Assembly (NCBI GenBank): GCA_947460345.1
Contig: CANHGM010000001.1
Coordinates: forward strand, 106,518 to 170,517
Direction of reading: 5' to 3'
Length of the DNA stretch: 64,000 nt
From: Bacteroidota bacterium
GTDB taxonomy: Bacteria > Bacteroidota > Bacteroidia > UKL13-3
The translations under genes were made by a program, and so were the position numbers. The notes under the pieces are model-generated. The model was not told the origin of the DNA. It ran no database searches and saw nothing but the letters and a program-made list of their open reading frames with translations. Of this stretch, positions 36,633-46,091 are shown piece by piece (the stretch's first letter is position 1; every line of letters begins with the position of its first letter).

Positions 36633-37589
36633 TTAAAAAACGTCACTCGCAATTCTTCTGGTAGCTTCTGAAAGTCCCATGGTATAATAATGCAATACTG
36701 GAACTCCGGCTGCTTTTAGTTCTTTAGACTGCATAATTGTCCATTCAATACCTGCATCTTTCACAGCTTGGTCAGTTGTTGCTTTATTTATAGAATTCAC
36801 CAAATCTTGAGGAATTTCAGTATAGAATATTTGTGGTAAAATTTCTAATTGTTTTTTATTAGTGATAGGTTTTAAACCAGGAATAATCGGGACGTTAATT
36901 CCTATTTCTCTGCATTTTTTTACAAAGTCAAAATATTTTTGATTGTTAAAAAACATTTGTGTAACTATATATTCTGCACCTGCATCTACTTTACGTTTCA
37001 AAAAATTTAGGTCGCTGGCATCACTTACTGCCTCAAAATGTTTTTCAGGATAACCAGCAACTCCTGTACAAAAACTTGTTGGGAAAGGATTGGTAAGTTC
37101 AAGATCTAAATACACTCCATTATTCATATTAGTAATTTGTTGAACCAACTCTAAAGCATTGTGATTGCCATCAGGCTCAGGTTGAAAGGTAGTTTCAGTT
37201 TTTAAGCTATCACCTCTTAAAGCTAATATATTATCAATGCCTAAAAAGTGGAGGTCTATAAGTGCATTTTCAGTTTCTTCTTTTCCAAATCCACCACATA
37301 TTATATGAGGCACTGCTTCCACCTTATACTTGTTCATAATGGCAGCACATATAGCCACAGTCCCTGGTCGTTTTTTGGTTGAAATTTTTTCTGAAGTGCC
37401 ATCGTTTCTTCTTCTAATCACATACTCTTCTCTATGGTATGTAACGTCTACAAAAGCAGGTTTAAACTCCATTAATGGGTCTATCCCATTAAATATGGAA
37501 TGTATACTTTTCCCTTTCAAGGGTGGTAATATCTCTATAGAAAACAATGTTTTACCTTGAGAATTTTTTATATATTCAGTAATTTTCAT
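36633..37589 (-). CDS. metF: Methylenetetrahydrofolate reductase
   Basis: 318 residues from MKITEYI at 37589; the longer frame from 37610 begins inside the -7 box and is rejected. FSIEILPPLKGKSIHSIFNG, AFVDVTYHRE, AVPHIICGGFGKEETE, NILALRGDSLK, YIVTQMFFNNQKYFDFVKKC and IPGLKPITNKKQ match the FAD-dependent MTHFR TIM barrel. It reduces 5,10-methylene-THF to 5-methyl-THF for methionine synthesis. The methionine synthase that uses its product is commonly B12 dependent, a possible metabolic link to the B12 locus, but the two loci are 28 kb apart. Confidence 0.96.
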   Translation of the reverse strand: MKITEYIKNSQGKTLFSIEILPPLKGKSIHSIFNGIDPLMEFKPAFVDVTYHREEYVIRRRNDGTSEKISTKKRPGTVAICAAIMNKYKVEAVPHIICGGFGKEETENALIDLHFLGIDNILALRGDSLKTETTFQPEPDGNHNALELVQQITNMNNGVYLDLELTNPFPTSFCTGVAGYPEKHFEAVSDASDLNFLKRKVDAGAEYIVTQMFFNNQKYFDFVKKCREIGINVPIIPGLKPITNKKQLEILPQIFYTEIPQDLVNSINKATTDQAVKDAGIEWTIMQSKELKAAGVPVLHYYTMGLSEATRRIASDVF

Positions 37590-37607
37590 ATAACAACTAA
37601 TTGGCTG

Positions 37608-37615
37608 CAAAAATA
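37608..37615 (-). promoter_or_regulatory. -7 box of metF
   Basis: Minus-strand TATTTTTG (TAnnTTTG) 18 bases before the chosen start at 37589. Confidence 0.45.
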
Positions 37616-37782
37616 GATATTAATGCTAGAATTAACATTAGTATACATAAACTAATATGAATTTGACATTCAATCTGTTTCAAAAATAAAATTAGTTTAA
37701 ATTTTTAAGTTTGAAATTATTTATAAACTTCTCATATCATATATCTGTTTTAGATTCGTTAATATTGCAAATTCATTAACCT

Positions 37783-39162
37783 ATGAAATATTTTTTAATC
37801 ATACTTTTAATTTGGGTTTTCTCTCAAACTCTTTGTGCTCAAAACACACAAGAGATTACACCTAAATTTGAAAGAAGAATTTTTGACGACCCTAAAAAAA
37901 ATGGTTCGTTGTTAGAAGGATTATTTAAGACCATCGAAACCAAAAGAGTATTTCCACAGAAGCAAAAAAATGTTGTTGTATTAGAAAATGGATATGCCCA
38001 ATCTAAATTAAAAAACGGTGGCGATTGGATACGTATGAGACAAGCCTGGCAATCTGTGCAAATTGATATTGTTTACACCAAATATCCTAAAGATAAAGAA
38101 TTTTGGTTAACTGATTATCACGAACTTTTAGTGAAACGTTTAGCAGAATTGTTCAAGCTAGACTCAACGCTTAATGACAACAAAATAAAATGGAACTTGG
38201 TATTGCAAACCGAATGCGAAACACAAGACGAAGCAAAGACTATGTTTCATGGTATGATTATAAAATACGAAAAAAGAAAACTAAACATACCAGTGAAACC
38301 AGATGTGCAAATGACCCCAATAGAAAAAGTAGAAAGATATCTAGTTGAAGTTGGTGGCATTCAAGACTCTATTGTTTACAAAGCATTTGAAGACCATAAG
38401 TCGTGGAAGAATGCTTTGGTAGTTATGGACATGACAGGAAGTATGTATCAGTATGCTCCACAAGCAGTTTTGTGGCATTTGAAAAACATGGAAAAAAGCG
38501 GAATCAAGTTTTTTTGTTATTTTAATGATGGTGATAGAAAACCTGAAATTGAGAAAAAAATTGGCGAAACTGGTGGTATATATTTTCAAGAAGCCAACAA
38601 ACCTGATAAGTTGGTGCCTTTATTTTACAGAGTGATGAAAAGTGGTTATGGTGGCGAAACTCTTGACGAAAACGATATAGAATCCATTGTCAAAGCTGAA
38701 GAACACTTTGAAGGAAAGTTTGAAACCTTAATACTTGTTGCCGACAATACCAATATCAGAGACAAAGAATTGATTAGCAAAATTAAACATCCTGTTAAAG
38801 TAGTTTTGGTTGGCTGTGAATGGGGCATCAATGTAGAATATATAAATCTTGCTTATAAAACAGGAGGTTCGTTACATACCATAGAAGACGATGTGTTAGA
38901 TATACCAGCCCATACTATTAATGGGATTTTGGCTATAGGTAGTAACAAATATAAGTTTAACAGAAAAACCGAATTATATGAATGCTATGATGAAGATTAT
39001 TGCAACTATCAATTTAGTCAAGAGCAAGATGCAGAAGAGAAAAACTTAAGTTCTCTTAAAAGATCGCCTGTAGGAAAGAAAATGTTTAAAGGTGTAAAAG
39101 GTCAAAAACTTCCTAATAAAAAGAAGAAAAAGAAAGGGTTCTTTGGAAGAATATTCGGGTAG
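37783..39162 (+). CDS. Secreted von Willebrand A-like protein
   Basis: 459 residues with signal peptide (MKYFLIILLIWVFSQTLCAQ). From about residue 208 a Rossmann-like domain starts KNALVVMDMTGSMYQYAPQA, with a D-x-T-G-S variant of the MIDAS motif, then KFFCYFNDGDRKPEIEKKIG, SGYGGETLDEND (third-loop Thr/Glu region) and LILVADNTNIRDKELISKIK. The N-terminal 200 residues have no recognised domain. The C-terminus is basic (KKKKKKGFFGRIFG). I read it as a metal-dependent adhesion or scaffold protein; partner unknown. Convergent with a DUF1573 gene 3 bases on. Confidence 0.68.
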   Translation: MKYFLIILLIWVFSQTLCAQNTQEITPKFERRIFDDPKKNGSLLEGLFKTIETKRVFPQKQKNVVVLENGYAQSKLKNGGDWIRMRQAWQSVQIDIVYTKYPKDKEFWLTDYHELLVKRLAELFKLDSTLNDNKIKWNLVLQTECETQDEAKTMFHGMIIKYEKRKLNIPVKPDVQMTPIEKVERYLVEVGGIQDSIVYKAFEDHKSWKNALVVMDMTGSMYQYAPQAVLWHLKNMEKSGIKFFCYFNDGDRKPEIEKKIGETGGIYFQEANKPDKLVPLFYRVMKSGYGGETLDENDIESIVKAEEHFEGKFETLILVADNTNIRDKELISKIKHPVKVVLVGCEWGINVEYINLAYKTGGSLHTIEDDVLDIPAHTINGILAIGSNKYKFNRKTELYECYDEDYCNYQFSQEQDAEEKNLSSLKRSPVGKKMFKGVKGQKLPNKKKKKKGFFGRIFG

Positions 39163-39165
39163 TTT

Positions 39166-39594
39166 TTATTCTTTATTTTTCAACTCTTCGGGCATAGGTG
39201 CTGGGGATACAGTACCTACAATTTCAATATCTATATATTCTTCTACCCCGTTACACGATACCGTCATATCTTTATCAAACTGTCCGGCTTCGGCAGCGTT
39301 AAATGTAATGGTAACTGAGCCGCTATCACCTGGGTTTATCATACCGCTTGTCCACCTTGGAGTAGTACAACCACATTTTCTATTTACATTGTATATATAT
39401 AAGGGTTTGGTTCCAGTATTTTTAAATTTAAAAGTGTGTGAAACCGGTTGCCACTGAGGTATATTTCCAAAATCAAAGATTGTTTTTTCAAAGGTAAGCT
39501 GAGCTTTAATAGGTGGGGTTGGGGCTTTACTTTTTTGAGCAAAAGTTTGAAAACTAAATAAAATCATCACCCATATATATATATATATTCTCAT
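39166..39594 (-). CDS. DUF1573 protein
   Basis: 142 residues from the ATG at 39594 (one 15 bases earlier, at 39609, is possible). Signal peptide MRIYIYIWVMILFSFQTFAQ, then one Ig-like DUF1573 domain: AQLTFEKTIFDFGNIPQWQP, TFKFKNTGTKPLYIYNVNRK, CGCTTPRWTSGMINPGDSGS and VTITFNAAEAGQFDKDMTVS. Function of the family is unknown; it is abundant in Bacteroidota. The signal peptide is partly coded by eight AT dinucleotides (39573-39588). Confidence 0.88.
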   Translation of the reverse strand: MRIYIYIWVMILFSFQTFAQKSKAPTPPIKAQLTFEKTIFDFGNIPQWQPVSHTFKFKNTGTKPLYIYNVNRKCGCTTPRWTSGMINPGDSGSVTITFNAAEAGQFDKDMTVSCNGVEEYIDIEIVGTVSPAPMPEELKNKE

Positions 39595-39634
39595 TGATAG
39601 TATAGACATCTGTTTAATAATTTAAGTTACTACT

Positions 39635-40354
39635 TTAATCGTATGATTCAAATTTAATTTCTGCTTTGCCATAGCCCATAAGTTTTAAGTTTTCTCTAGC
39701 CTCTCTTACCATGTTTTTCCAACCACATATATAAAACAATGCCTGCCTTTTATTTTCGAACAGCTGCTGATATACCTGGTGAACATATCCTTGTCTACCT
39801 TCCCATGTTGTTTCATTTTCTCTTGACAAAACTGGAATAAACTTAAATGATGGGAATTGATTTTGAATATCAAGCATTTCATTATAGTAAACTACATCCT
39901 TTAAATATCTGTTTCCAAAAATCATATATATGCTTTGATGAGGCAATTGGTTGCTTAAGATATGAAACAACATACTTCTAAGTGGTGCAATGCCTGTACC
40001 AGTAGCTATAAAACAAATGTCAACATCTATAGTTTCAGGTAAAACAAATTTACCATAAGGCCCTGCTGTTTTAACAACTGAGCCCACATGCACATGCTCC
40101 CACAAATGTGGTGTTCCTGCCCCATCGGGCTTAAGTACTATGCACAATTCAAAAATATTATCTGAAGTGGGAGCTGAAGCAATAGAATAACTTCTGTTAG
40201 TAAACTTAGCTTCAATAGGCAAATCGAGCATTACAAATTGCCCGGCTTTAAACTCAAATGTAATTTCATCAGGCATTTTTATAAAATACCGCTTAACATC
40301 AGCCGTTTCATCCTTGATATCAACAACTACGGCATCATAATATTGAACATGCAT
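39635..40354 (-). CDS. Ferredoxin-NADP reductase-like flavoprotein
   Basis: 239 residues. FAD domain with FEFKAGQFVMLDLP and the FAD motif RSYSIAS; GPYGKFVLP; then an NAD(P) domain with FIATGTGIAPLRSMLFHIL, YMIFGNRYLKDVVYYNEML and LFYICGWKNMVREARENL. No [2Fe-2S] domain follows, so it is an FNR-type oxidoreductase rather than a full reductase with its own cluster. The electron partner is not identifiable here. Confidence 0.9.
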   Translation of the reverse strand: MHVQYYDAVVVDIKDETADVKRYFIKMPDEITFEFKAGQFVMLDLPIEAKFTNRSYSIASAPTSDNIFELCIVLKPDGAGTPHLWEHVHVGSVVKTAGPYGKFVLPETIDVDICFIATGTGIAPLRSMLFHILSNQLPHQSIYMIFGNRYLKDVVYYNEMLDIQNQFPSFKFIPVLSRENETTWEGRQGYVHQVYQQLFENKRQALFYICGWKNMVREARENLKLMGYGKAEIKFESYD

Positions 40355-40358
40355 GCTT

Positions 40359-40366
40359 CAAAGATA
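40359..40366 (-). promoter_or_regulatory. -7 box of the FNR-like gene
   Basis: Minus-strand TATCTTTG (TAnnTTTG) ends four bases before the ATG at 40354. Confidence 0.5.
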
Positions 40367-40402
40367 CCAAAAATTCAACAATATCAATAGCTTTGTTTTT
40401 AT

Positions 40403-40410
40403 TACCTTTG
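40403..40410 (+). promoter_or_regulatory. Candidate -7 box of the wzz-like gene
   Basis: TACCTTTG (TAnnTTTG) 20 bases before the ATG at 40431, and only 36 bases from the divergent box at 40359-40366. Confidence 0.45.
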
Positions 40411-40430
40411 CCCATTAATTTTTTTACTGA

Positions 40431-41456
40431 ATGCAAGACAACAAATATGAATTTTCATTTAATTTCCTAGAATTGATAGAGCTGCTATGGCTTTGGCGTA
40501 AAAAGCTAATCATGGTTTCATTGATAGCTGCAGTAGTTTCGGCTGTTGTATCTTTTATGGTTACAGAAAAATTTGAATCAAACATGGTTTTTTATCCTAC
40601 GGTGGGCAATTCATTTTCATCATCATATCTAAAAGAATCTTCAGGTTCTAAAGGCGACCCTTTAGAATTTGGCTCTGAAACTGAAGTAGAAGAAATGCTT
40701 CAAATTTTAAACTCAGATTTAATGAAAGGCGAAATCATTAAGCGTTTTGATTTAATGAAATATTACAAACTTGATGAAAATGATTTTCAACGTTACAAAA
40801 AATTAGATTTATTACTTAAAAAGAATATTAGTTTTAAACGTACTGATTACACATCAATTGAAGTAAAGGTATTAGATGAAAGCCCTGAAATGGCCTCTAA
40901 AATTGTGGACGGAGTTTCAGAATTAATAGACTCCATCAAAACATCTATACAAAGACAAGTAGCTATGCAAGCATTAGCTGTAGTGGAACGCTCATACTTA
41001 GAGAAAAGCATGGAAATTAAAACCATAGATGATTCATTAGATGTATTAGGAAAACTTGGTATATATAACTCATCTGAGCAAGCCAAAGCATTAACAGATT
41101 TATTAGCTAAAGGCGGAGGAAACACTTCAGCCATTTTAAAACAACAAGAACTTTTAGCAAGATACGGAAACAGTTTCGAAACACTTTCAAGAAGAAAATT
41201 TTTAGAACAAGAAAAAGAAACCAACTTAAGAGAGAAATATATGCAAGCTAAAGTAGATGCTGAAGCTTCTATTACTCATAAATTTGTGGTAAGTAAGTCA
41301 GGTGTTTCTTTATATAAAGCATACCCTGTTCGTTGGTTATTGGTGGTTATTGGTACTTTTTCAGCCTTAGCTGCAGCCATTCTGTTTATGATTATTTTCG
41401 AGAAAATATACAAACCTATAAAGCTGAAAAATGCTGAGAACCAAGCTTCCGCCTGA
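40431..41456 (+). CDS. Wzz-like chain-length determinant
   Basis: 341 residues with the typical Wzz layout: a first membrane segment at about 22-44 (KLIMVSLIAAVVSAVVSFMV), a long periplasmic coiled-coil portion, and a second membrane segment (RWLLVVIGTFSALAAAILFM) near residue 305. SFKRTDYTSIEVKVLDESPE and VSKSGVSLYKAYPVRWLL are family-like; no kinase domain follows. It probably sets the length of a surface polysaccharide made with the polymerase or ligase gene that overlaps it by 26 bases. Confidence 0.87.
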   Translation: MQDNKYEFSFNFLELIELLWLWRKKLIMVSLIAAVVSAVVSFMVTEKFESNMVFYPTVGNSFSSSYLKESSGSKGDPLEFGSETEVEEMLQILNSDLMKGEIIKRFDLMKYYKLDENDFQRYKKLDLLLKKNISFKRTDYTSIEVKVLDESPEMASKIVDGVSELIDSIKTSIQRQVAMQALAVVERSYLEKSMEIKTIDDSLDVLGKLGIYNSSEQAKALTDLLAKGGGNTSAILKQQELLARYGNSFETLSRRKFLEQEKETNLREKYMQAKVDAEASITHKFVVSKSGVSLYKAYPVRWLLVVIGTFSALAAAILFMIIFEKIYKPIKLKNAENQASA

Positions 41457-42882
41457 TTCTGTATTTAAAACTAAAATCTGGTTTTGGACTTCTATTGCAT
41501 TTTTTGTAATAGTTAATGCTATTTTTTTATACAACCAATTCTATATAGGTTTACTTTTACCTATATTGCTTATGGGTGTATTTATTGGTATATTTTCATT
41601 TGATAAACTTATATTTTTAACCATTCTCTTTACCCCTTTTTCAGTTAGATATGAAGATGTAATTGGTGGAATTGGACTAGATATTCCCACCGACCCATTA
41701 TTGATGATTTTAAGTACAGCTATCATATATAAGCTTTTTAGTGAAAAAATGTATGACGTTAAAGTACTTAAGCATCCAATAACTATAGCATTATTCATCA
41801 ATTTGGGTTGGATTTTTTTTACATCATTCACTAGTAGTTTGCCTTTAGTGTCGTTTAAGTATTTTGTTTCTAGAAGTTTTTTTATCATCCTTTTTTACTT
41901 TGTCATGATTCAGGTGTTTAAGAACAAAGACAAAATAAAAACTTATATGTGGTTATATATTGTGCCATTAATGTTGGTGATTATATATGCATTTATTAAC
42001 CATTACGATTACAATTTTGACCAAAGAGCTTCATATGGTATTGCTCAACCTTTCTATGTAAATCATGGTATATATGCAGCTGCTATTGCTATGTTTATGC
42101 CCTTTCTTTGGTTTGTAATGATACGTCCAAGAATTTTTAACTACAACATATTTCAACAAGTCGTCATCACCATAGTCTTTACTATATTTTTAGCAGGCTT
42201 GGTCTATTCATTTACAAGGGCTGCATGGATTAGTGTTGTTGCAGCAATTGCCGTTGGCAGTGCTTTGGCTTTTAGGTTTAAATTTTCAACCTATATGTTT
42301 GGAGCTATTTTATTAATAATTGCCTCTTTTGGGATTCAAGATTCTATAGAAAAAGCACTCAGAAAAAACAAACAAGCATCAAGTGATAATTTTGAACAGC
42401 ATGTTAAATCTATCTATAATGTAAAAAACGATGATTCAAACCTTGAACGTATAAACAGGTGGATGTGTGCCATGCGAATGTTTGCCGACCATCCAATAGT
42501 TGGTTTTGGACCCGGTACATATATGTTTGAATATGCTCCTTATCAAAAAGCAAGTGAAATGACTAAAATTAGTACCAATATGTCTACTTTAGGCAACTGT
42601 CATAGTGAGTATTTACAACCTCTAGCTGAAATTGGCCTTATTGGTTTTTTAACATGGATAGGATTAATTGTAATAGTGATATTTTCTGCTATAAAAATAT
42701 ATTATTATGATGGCGATGAGCAAAATCGACTGTTAGCTTTATCAGCCATGTTGGGTTTAGTTACCTATTTTGTGCATGGGTTCCTTAACAATTATATAGA
42801 GATAGACAAAGCTGCAGTGTTGGTTTGGGGCTTTATGGGAGTGATCACAGCAGTTGATGTGTATCATAAAAAAACAACTTAA
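41431..42882 (+). CDS. O-antigen ligase/polymerase-type membrane protein
   Basis: 483 residues with about 10-12 hydrophobic segments. The Wzy_C signature is in the large loop: FADHPIVGFGPGTYMFEYAP and NCHSEYLQPLAEIGLIGFLT, plus RAAWISVVAAIAVG earlier. Start ATG lies inside the last codons of the wzz-like gene, so translation is coupled. It would polymerise or ligate O-antigen-like polysaccharide at the inner membrane. Which of the two cannot be told from motifs. It ends exactly at the border of a convergent gene (no gap). Confidence 0.86.
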   Translation: MLRTKLPPDSVFKTKIWFWTSIAFFVIVNAIFLYNQFYIGLLLPILLMGVFIGIFSFDKLIFLTILFTPFSVRYEDVIGGIGLDIPTDPLLMILSTAIIYKLFSEKMYDVKVLKHPITIALFINLGWIFFTSFTSSLPLVSFKYFVSRSFFIILFYFVMIQVFKNKDKIKTYMWLYIVPLMLVIIYAFINHYDYNFDQRASYGIAQPFYVNHGIYAAAIAMFMPFLWFVMIRPRIFNYNIFQQVVITIVFTIFLAGLVYSFTRAAWISVVAAIAVGSALAFRFKFSTYMFGAILLIIASFGIQDSIEKALRKNKQASSDNFEQHVKSIYNVKNDDSNLERINRWMCAMRMFADHPIVGFGPGTYMFEYAPYQKASEMTKISTNMSTLGNCHSEYLQPLAEIGLIGFLTWIGLIVIVIFSAIKIYYYDGDEQNRLLALSAMLGLVTYFVHGFLNNYIEIDKAAVLVWGFMGVITAVDVYHKKTT

Positions 42883-44160
42883 TTATTCTATTTTATATAA
42901 CCCCCATTTTGTTTTCTTAGTCTTAGTCAGAAGTAACGAATATTCAGTAAATTCAAGTGGTTTTAGTATTTCTGTAATTGTATATTCACTTTGGTTTATA
43001 TTTTCTACCTGCGCGGTGTATACCATTTCATTGGTCTCTTTTTTTCTTACAGTTCTCTTTAAATTGTTTGGATCAAAAACTTTAAATTGACTTTTTTCAA
43101 CTAAAAATGGAATAGCTATATCTAAAGGTAACAAAGCGTTTTTAACTATTTTGGCTTGACCTTGTAAGATATCATTTCTGCGCTTAATAAATGCCCCATA
43201 ATTTGGGTTTAATACCACATGATTTATCCAAGGAAAAAGCACAGTTATATATACATTCAATAAGAAAACAATTGCCGTTATATACTGACCTATCCTAGAA
43301 AAATGGATGCTATGAGTATATAAAAACAACAATGAAAACAGATTGATATATGCAAAATAATATGGTTTTCCTAGCATCAGCATCGCTATAAAAACAGGAA
43401 TTATTTGTGTAATATATTTTTTGAAATTCTTAGAAGAATATATAACTACACAAACGGTAAGCTGAAATAACAACAGGTATTTAGCATCATTAATTTGTTG
43501 AAATAAATGCTCTGCTTGTATTCTGATATACAAGGTTTGAAGCCATAAGGAAGTTGATTCAGCATTAAAAACGAACAACACTAAAAAAACCAAACCCCCT
43601 AGTAAATATTGTTTTACACTTACTTTTTCATTCATCAATATATATAAACCATAAAAAACACAAGTAACCGGATGTAACAAAAAAGAAATTAGTAAACCAA
43701 TACTATGTTTATAGTTAAAATCTTTTACCATCAATATCCAAACAAATAAAAACAGCATGCAGAACAATTCAGGCCTTTCATTTGAAACAAGTATATCATT
43801 TGAAAATGCCAATGAAATCAATAAGTTCGTAAGTGTATTGTTTTGAAACTTTTTATTAAACAAATAATAAATACTAATACCAAAACATATAGGTAAGAGT
43901 ATATACCAAATATGTAACGAGTAATTTGTATTGCCAGTAATTAACAACACAAACGATACAAAATATGAATACAAATTGGGGAATCTAAACCCAGCAACAC
44001 TATCTGTCCAGAACTCCCCTCTTAAATTAGCATATGCCCCAGTGGCCGTCCACACAGCGTCTATCGAATATTCAGGTACATATATAAAATAAACTATTTT
44101 TAAAATACCAATAAATAAGTATAAAAATAAAACGCTATATATATTGATATATTTACTCAC
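42883..44160 (-). CDS. Polytopic membrane protein, glycosyltransferase-like
   Basis: 425 residues with about nine to ten hydrophobic stretches. The first periplasmic loop has YVPEYSIDAVWTATGAYANL and SVAGFRFPNLYSYFVS, with acidic and aromatic residues resembling the GT-C (ArnT/PMT-like) glycosyltransferase layout, but no firm motif. A soluble tail of about 90 residues follows the last segment. Co-transcribed behind the ctp protease gene (4-base gap). Role unknown; a lipid-linked sugar transferase is one possibility. Confidence 0.6.
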   Translation of the reverse strand: MSKYINIYSVLFLYLFIGILKIVYFIYVPEYSIDAVWTATGAYANLRGEFWTDSVAGFRFPNLYSYFVSFVLLITGNTNYSLHIWYILLPICFGISIYYLFNKKFQNNTLTNLLISLAFSNDILVSNERPELFCMLFLFVWILMVKDFNYKHSIGLLISFLLHPVTCVFYGLYILMNEKVSVKQYLLGGLVFLVLFVFNAESTSLWLQTLYIRIQAEHLFQQINDAKYLLLFQLTVCVVIYSSKNFKKYITQIIPVFIAMLMLGKPYYFAYINLFSLLFLYTHSIHFSRIGQYITAIVFLLNVYITVLFPWINHVVLNPNYGAFIKRRNDILQGQAKIVKNALLPLDIAIPFLVEKSQFKVFDPNNLKRTVRKKETNEMVYTAQVENINQSEYTITEILKPLEFTEYSLLLTKTKKTKWGLYKIE

Positions 44161-44164
44161 AGTA

Positions 44165-45754
44165 CTATTCTATAAATTTCCATTCTTTTTTAGACTTGAA
44201 TACTGATAAAGCTTGAATAATATTTTTGTCTTTTTGGTTGTATATATAATAAAATCCTTCTTCGCTAAAATGTAATCTGGCAATCACACTTTCTACATAT
44301 AGCAATACTTGTTTAACAGCAGGAGGCGATGCTTTATGAGTAAAACCCAATCTTTTAATTTCTATATTCACTAGAACTTCAGCCTCTTTTTCTATCTTTT
44401 TCCAAGCAGCATCTATATCATTCACTTGCTTTAACGAATTGAACTCGCTTTTATATTTTTCATTTAAATCAATGGCTATATTCCTTAATACATTCTCTTG
44501 CAACATTGCGTTTATCAAACTATAATGCCCGCCCGTGTCAGCAGGTACAAATATATCTGGCGAAATACCACCACCATCGTAAACCGTTCTGCCAGCAAGT
44601 GTTTTAAAGGCTTTATGTTTGGTAATTTTTGCACTGTCAAGCTTGGCTAGCTCTCCATTTTTATATCTGTCATATACTTCACTTTCATACCCCTCAATAT
44701 CGTGGTCATATGCTTTTTGAATACACCTGCCTGATGGTGTATAATACCTTGCTACTGTTAATCTCAACCCTGATCCGTCAGATAATTGCATTTGTTCTTG
44801 CACCAAACCTTTACCAAAAGAGCGTCTGCCTAAAATCAAGCCTCTATCGCTATCTTGTATACTGCCACTCACTATTTCGCTAGCTGATGCAGAGCCTTCA
44901 TCAATAATTATGATAAGTTTTCCGGTTTCAAAAAGTCCTTCTTTTTCGCAAAAATACTCAGATTTTTTTTGGTGAAGTCCTTCGGTATATACAATTAGTT
45001 TTTTATCAGACAATAACTCATCTGTAATTTTAGTGGCGGCTGTAAGATACCCACCTGGATTGCCCCTCAAATCTAAAATTAAATTTTTGAGACCTTTTTC
45101 TTTCAATTTTTTTAGCCTAGCTAAAAACTCATCGTAAGTTGTTTCGGCAAACCTACTTATTTTGATATAGCCATTCTCGGCATCTATCATATATCCTGCA
45201 TCAACACTATATATAGGGATTTTATCTCTAATAATTTCAAAAGAAAGCAACCGTGCTTTATTTCTTCTTTGTATACCCAGCGACACTTTGGTGCCTTTAG
45301 GCCCCTTAAGCAACTTCATCACCTGTTCGTTGGTGATTTTGATACCAGCTACAATTTTATTGTTCACTTTTACAATCTTATCGCCACTGATAATCCCCGC
45401 TGATTGAGACGGGCCGCCATTAATAGATGAGACAACTAAAATAGTATCTTTATATATATTAAATTCTACACCGATTCCATCAAATCCACCTTCTAAGGGC
45501 TCATTCGATTCAGCTAAATCTTTAGCTGGTATATACACCGAATGGGGGTCTAAATTAGCTAACATAGATTCTATAGCGGTTTGCTTCAACTGCTGCTCAT
45601 TTATAGTATCAACATATGCTGCTTTAGCAAGTGAAATGGCTTCATCAATAGGTGATGAATTATTGAATACTCCTGAAGAAGGTTTTAACCAAATTCCTAA
45701 GAACAATCCAAATGCTACTAAACTAAAATAAATAAATGGTTTGATTGCCGACAT
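44165..45754 (-). CDS. C-terminal processing peptidase (S41)
   Basis: 529 residues. An N-terminal membrane anchor (IKPFIYFSLVAFGLFLGIWL), a PDZ domain (DGIGVEFNIYKDTILVVSSI, SAGIISGDKIVKVNN) and an S41 catalytic core: LKNLILDLRGNPGGYLTAAT, IIIDEGSASASEIVSGSIQD (nucleophile Ser) and GRRSFGKGLVQEQMQLSDGS (general base Lys). It cleaves C-termini of envelope proteins in the periplasm. A run of alternating AT sits immediately upstream of its ATG. Confidence 0.93.
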   Translation of the reverse strand: MSAIKPFIYFSLVAFGLFLGIWLKPSSGVFNNSSPIDEAISLAKAAYVDTINEQQLKQTAIESMLANLDPHSVYIPAKDLAESNEPLEGGFDGIGVEFNIYKDTILVVSSINGGPSQSAGIISGDKIVKVNNKIVAGIKITNEQVMKLLKGPKGTKVSLGIQRRNKARLLSFEIIRDKIPIYSVDAGYMIDAENGYIKISRFAETTYDEFLARLKKLKEKGLKNLILDLRGNPGGYLTAATKITDELLSDKKLIVYTEGLHQKKSEYFCEKEGLFETGKLIIIIDEGSASASEIVSGSIQDSDRGLILGRRSFGKGLVQEQMQLSDGSGLRLTVARYYTPSGRCIQKAYDHDIEGYESEVYDRYKNGELAKLDSAKITKHKAFKTLAGRTVYDGGGISPDIFVPADTGGHYSLINAMLQENVLRNIAIDLNEKYKSEFNSLKQVNDIDAAWKKIEKEAEVLVNIEIKRLGFTHKASPPAVKQVLLYVESVIARLHFSEEGFYYIYNQKDKNIIQALSVFKSKKEWKFIE

Positions 45755-45774
45755 ATATATATATTAAAATTAAT

Positions 45775-45782
45775 CAAAATTA
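45775..45782 (-). promoter_or_regulatory. Candidate -7 box of the ctp unit
   Basis: Minus-strand TAATTTTG (TAnnTTTG) 20 bases before the start at 45754. Confidence 0.42.
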
Positions 45783-46066
45783 TGAATAGCAAATGTAAGT
45801 ATGAATAGCATAATAAAAAGTGAGGTAATGGTCTTCAATCATGCATTTATGTACTATTTACTAAACAGTGTAAGAACCTGAAAAAACAGAAATTTATATG
45901 TAACTTTACTTTTCTATTGTTATATATTTTAAACATACAGCATGGTTAAAAGGTTTTACTGTTTGGTACATGGTGGCTATCATTTTCGTTTATTTGAGAT
46001 TTTGCATTGTTTGTCTTCATTGTGGAAACGTGGACAATTAGTATAGGCTTAAAACAATAATGAGAG
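45783..46066. other. Divergent promoter region without genes
   Basis: The 337-base gap between the ctp protease and the DUF4292 gene holds candidate -7 boxes at both ends but no frame, RNA or repeat I can support. Confidence 0.4.
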
Positions 46067-46074
46067 TATTTTTG
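46067..46074 (+). promoter_or_regulatory. Candidate -7 box of the DUF4292 unit
   Basis: TATTTTTG (TAnnTTTG) 17 bases before the ATG at 46092. Confidence 0.45.
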
Positions 46075-46091
46075 CGTTCTTAAATATCTCA

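Noticed and set aside
37590-37610. Longer metF start adding MQPISCY
   Set aside because: It would begin inside the -7 box and adds residues outside the family; MKITEYI at 37589 fits.
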